Below are positions 5,249-6,976 of a stretch of DNA of 6,976 nt, piece by piece. This DNA comes from Candidatus Bipolaricaulota bacterium (GTDB lineage Bacteria > Bipolaricaulota > Bipolaricaulia > Bipolaricaulales > Bipolaricaulaceae). The first letter of the stretch is position 1; every line of letters starts with the position of its first letter. The notes below the pieces were generated by a model. The model worked only from the letters and a program-made list of their open reading frames with translations, was not told the origin of the DNA and searched no databases. The stretch lies in contig DQVA01000089.1 of NCBI GenBank assembly GCA_015661965.1, positions 1 to 6,976 on the forward strand. The letters run 5' to 3'. Position numbers and translations under genes: made by a program.

Positions 5249-6024
5249 CCCAGCGTCACGTCCAAGAACAGCATCACCATCGCCCCGGCCAGCAAGCCCC
5301 ACGTGGCGTAGCGCTCGTGCCCCTTCCGGTGGGTCTCGGGCACGATCTCGTCCGAGATCACGTACAGCATCGCCCCGGCGGCGAACCCCATGGCGTAAGG
5401 GAGGAGGGGCCCGGCCAGTCCCACCGCCCACGCCCCCAACACCGCCAGGGGGACCTCTACCAGCCCCGCCCTGATCCCCACCACGCTGGCGTAAAAGTAC
5501 GCCCCCATCCCGGCGCTCAGGGCGGAGGCGGCCACCGCCAACCCCTCGGGCAGGTTCTGGATGCCGATGGCCAACATCAGCTCCAACGCCTCTCTGTGGT
5601 TCCCTGAGCCCCAGCCCACCCCCACCGCCAGCCCCTCCGGCATGTTGTGCAGGGTGATGGCCAAGATGAACAGCCACACCGCCTTCATGCGCCTGCCGGC
5701 ATGCCCTTCCCGCCCAGAGACGAGGTGCAGGTGCGGCACCAGGTGGTCGGCCAGGTCCAATCCCACCGCCCCCAGGGCGATCCCGATCAGCACCGGCCAG
5801 ATCCCGCCGTGTTCGATCCCAGGCAGGATCAGGCTGGTGAAGCTGGCGGTGAGCATCACCCCGGCGGCGAACCCGAGGGCGGTGTCCAGGAACCGCTCCG
5901 AGGGACGCCGCCAGATGAGGATCAGGAGCGCCCCCACCGTATTAAACACGGTGATGACCAGGCCACCGATCAGCCCTTGGAACGCCGGACCGTGCCCGGC
6001 CATCCAGGCCAAAAAGCTTTCCAC
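5245..6024 (-). CDS. ZIP family divalent metal transporter (GufA/ZupT-like)
   Basis: A 259-residue integral membrane protein with about eight hydrophobic segments. ZIP proteins bring zinc, and often iron or manganese, into the cytoplasm. The TM4 signature HNMPEGLAVG at 126-135 and the TM5 signature IGIQNLPEGLAVA at 153-165 supply the expected metal ligands (His126, Asn127, Glu130, Gln156, Asn157, Glu160). TM6/7 carry ISDEIVPETHRKGHE at 223-237. A histidine-bearing loop (DHLVPHLHLVSGREGH, 93-108) lies before TM4, where ZIP proteins often have a metal-sensing loop. Asn157 replaces the Asp of some bacterial ZIPs, which is common in GufA types. The start is GTG 6024, with AAGGGGG at 6037-6031 six bases upstream. 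The internal ATG at 6003 would trim TM1 and has no good site. Its stop interlocks with that of the amidohydrolase. Metal specificity cannot be read from sequence. Confidence 0.93.
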   Translation of the reverse strand: MESFLAWMAGHGPAFQGLIGGLVITVFNTVGALLILIWRRPSERFLDTALGFAAGVMLTASFTSLILPGIEHGGIWPVLIGIALGAVGLDLADHLVPHLHLVSGREGHAGRRMKAVWLFILAITLHNMPEGLAVGVGWGSGNHREALELMLAIGIQNLPEGLAVAASALSAGMGAYFYASVVGIRAGLVEVPLAVLGAWAVGLAGPLLPYAMGFAAGAMLYVISDEIVPETHRKGHERYATWGLLAGAMVMLFLDVTLG

Positions 6025-6096
6025 CGGCTTCCCCCTTGAACTTGCGCGCTTAAGATAGCATTTTAACGCGCCGCCCTCAGGGGGGCGAAAGGACCG
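6025..6096. promoter_or_regulatory. Divergent promoter region between the ZIP gene and the mtfA-like gene
   Basis: This 72-base gap holds an AT-rich patch at 6050-6066, standing out in the GC-rich surroundings. On the minus strand TGC then TATCTT (6060-6052) resembles an extended -10 for the ZIP gene, leaving a short leader before the AAGGGGG site at 6037-6031. On the plus strand TTGAAC at 6036-6041 with 17 bases to CATTTT at 6059-6064 is a weak candidate for the mtfA-like gene. No clear metal-regulator palindrome (Zur-like or MntR-like) was seen. Confidence 0.4.
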
Positions 6097-6864
6097 ATGG
6101 TGTGGTTAAGAGCGTGGCGGAGAAGGAAGCTGAAGGCAAGGACTTTCCCTGCGGCCTGGCAGGAGCTCCTTTGGAAAAGGAGCCTCCTTTACCGGCACCT
6201 GCCGGCCATGGACCGGGAGGAGCTGCACGGCCACATCCGGGTGTTCGTGACGGAGAAGCGGTTCGAGGGGGCGGGTGGCCTCTTGGTCACCGACGAGGTA
6301 CGGGTATTGGTCGCCTCCCAGGCCTGTCTACTGTTGCTCCATCGTTCGGCGGACTACTTCCCCGGCCTATACTCCATCGTGATCTACCCGAGCGGGTATC
6401 TCGCTCCCAAGAGGGAACGGGATCAGGTGGGGGCGGTAGTGGAAGCGGTGGAGGCGCGGGCCGGGGAGACCTGGGCCCGGGGCACGCTGGTTTTAGCCTG
6501 GGACGCGGTGCTGGCCGGGGCGGCCGGCCGGGCCGGCTGCAGCAACGTGGTGATACACGAGTTCGCCCACCAATTGGATTACCAGACCGGGGAGGCGGAT
6601 GGAGCGCCCCTCCTCCCCCGGGACCGGTACCCGGAATGGTCGCGGGTATGGGGGCGGGAGTACGCCCGCCTCCAGCACGCCTTGGCCCAGGGCCTGCCGG
6701 TGGACATCTCCCCCTATGGCGCGAAAAACCCGGCGGAGTTCTTCGCGGTGGTGGTGGAGCAGTTCTTCATGTGCCCCCGGGCGCTTTCTTCCCGCCATCC
6801 CGGTCTCTACCGGCAGCTTCAGGAGCTGTTTCGGCAGGACCCAGCTAGCTGGCTTCCCCGCTGA
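6097..6864 (+). CDS. mtfA: MtfA-family zinc-dependent peptidase (M90)
   Basis: A 255-residue protein close to the E. coli MtfA length. MtfA is a cytoplasmic gluzincin aminopeptidase that in E. coli binds the Mlc (DgsA) repressor and so affects glucose PTS control. The zinc motif HEFAHQLD spans 154-161: His154 and His158 are ligands and Glu155 is the catalytic residue. The third ligand is Glu214 in NPAEFFAVVVEQFF, at about the same distance as in E. coli MtfA. Earlier family features include RLF-like LLVTDEVRVLVASQACLLLL near 61-81 and YPSGYLAP near 97-104. The start ATG 6097 has AAAGGA three bases upstream. The basic first 15 residues (RAWRRRKLKAR) do not form a membrane segment. No mlc or PTS gene is present, so the Mlc role should not be transferred; a general peptidase role is the safer reading. 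Its end overlaps the convergent downstream gene. Confidence 0.9.
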   Translation: MVWLRAWRRRKLKARTFPAAWQELLWKRSLLYRHLPAMDREELHGHIRVFVTEKRFEGAGGLLVTDEVRVLVASQACLLLLHRSADYFPGLYSIVIYPSGYLAPKRERDQVGAVVEAVEARAGETWARGTLVLAWDAVLAGAAGRAGCSNVVIHEFAHQLDYQTGEADGAPLLPRDRYPEWSRVWGREYARLQHALAQGLPVDISPYGAKNPAEFFAVVVEQFFMCPRALSSRHPGLYRQLQELFRQDPASWLPR

Positions 6865-6976
6865 GACCCAGGAGCTCCCGCGCCCGGGCGGCGTCCTGGG
6901 CCGCCACCGCCAGTTTCACCCCGCCCAGAGCTGGCGAGTAAAAGGGGTTCACCGAGATCACCTGCTCGTCCAGGAG
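6845..6976 (-). CDS. C-terminal fragment of a DUF2007-like putative signal transducing protein (start lies beyond the window)
   Basis: Reading leftward from the right edge, 43 codons run without a stop to TAG at 6847-6845. The peptide contains LLDEQVISVNPFYSPALGG at its start and then VKLAVAAQDAARARELLG. This matches the pattern of DUF2007 (putative signal transducing) proteins: a LL.e..I segment, a PALGGVKL.V strand, and a final helix DAARARELL. These are small cytoplasmic ferredoxin-like domains of unclear function, often about 70-100 residues. Coding character is supported by high third-position GC and the family fit. The last 20 bases overlap the end of the convergent mtfA-like gene. Because the N-terminal part is missing, fusion to another domain cannot be excluded. 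Confidence 0.65.
   Translation of the reverse strand, partial: LLDEQVISVNPFYSPALGGVKLAVAAQDAARARELLGLSGEAS

Noticed and set aside
6071..6088. Hairpin GCCC/GGGG-like structure before the mtfA-like gene as a terminator or riboswitch
   Set aside because: The stem has a G-G mismatch, no T-run follows, and no gene ends here. Too short for a riboswitch; probably chance in GC-rich sequence.
6102..6848. 248-codon plus-strand open frame in a second frame
   Set aside because: Overlaps almost all of the mtfA-like gene, which has the HEFAH zinc motif. The alternative product is Gly/Arg-rich.
1..6976. tRNA, rRNA, CRISPR, insertion sequence or phage features
   Set aside because: No cloverleaf, direct-repeat array, transposase motif or terminal inverted repeats were seen, and genes fill nearly the whole window.

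Overview
The window is GC-rich, gene-dense bacterial chromosome: nine protein genes and a tenth cut by each edge being counted among them (two are partial), with no gap over 100 bases. I see no RNA gene, insertion sequence, phage gene or CRISPR array. Ribosome-binding sites are strong and G-rich (AAGGGGG recurs), and GTG starts are common. The best family matches by eye (a Thermotoga-type sirtuin, a TM1367-like cyclophilin-fold protein, an M42 peptidase) fit a GC-rich, possibly thermophilic and anaerobic bacterium. Bipolaricaulota or a deep Firmicute would fit, but this is a low-confidence guess.

Layout. (1) Positions 1-1135, minus strand: a sirtuin deacetylase followed by a stand-alone CinA C-terminal (NMN deamidase, PncC-type) gene that overlaps it by 8 bases and runs off the left edge. 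(2) Positions 1136-1231: a 96-base divergent promoter region with a sigma70-like promoter and an imperfect palindrome in its spacer. (3) Positions 1232-5248, plus strand: a five-gene run of YebC/TACO1 factor, a small unrecognised membrane protein, a TM1367-type cyclophilin-like protein, an M42 metallo-aminopeptidase and an 8-oxoguanine-deaminase-like amidohydrolase. Tandem hairpins in the 60-base gap before the M42 gene may split it into two units. (4) Positions 5245-6024, minus strand: a GufA-type ZIP metal transporter whose stop codon interlocks with the amidohydrolase stop in one CTAG. (5) Positions 6097-6864, plus strand: an MtfA-family zinc peptidase, divergent from the ZIP gene. (6) Positions 6845-6976, minus strand: the C-terminal end of a DUF2007-like protein, overlapping the end of the mtfA-like gene.

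How the genes may work together. The sirtuin consumes NAD and the PncC-type enzyme recycles NMN, so the first pair looks like an NAD-turnover unit. The plus-strand run mixes translation (YebC), peptide turnover (M42) and damaged-purine breakdown (amidohydrolase), and so reads as housekeeping and salvage rather than one pathway. The sirtuin, M42 enzyme, amidohydrolase and MtfA-like peptidase all use zinc or similar metals, and a ZIP importer sits among them; this link is suggestive only. I found no clear new defence or mobile system. The least explained parts are the small membrane protein, its cyclophilin-like neighbour, and the sirtuin-PncC coupling.
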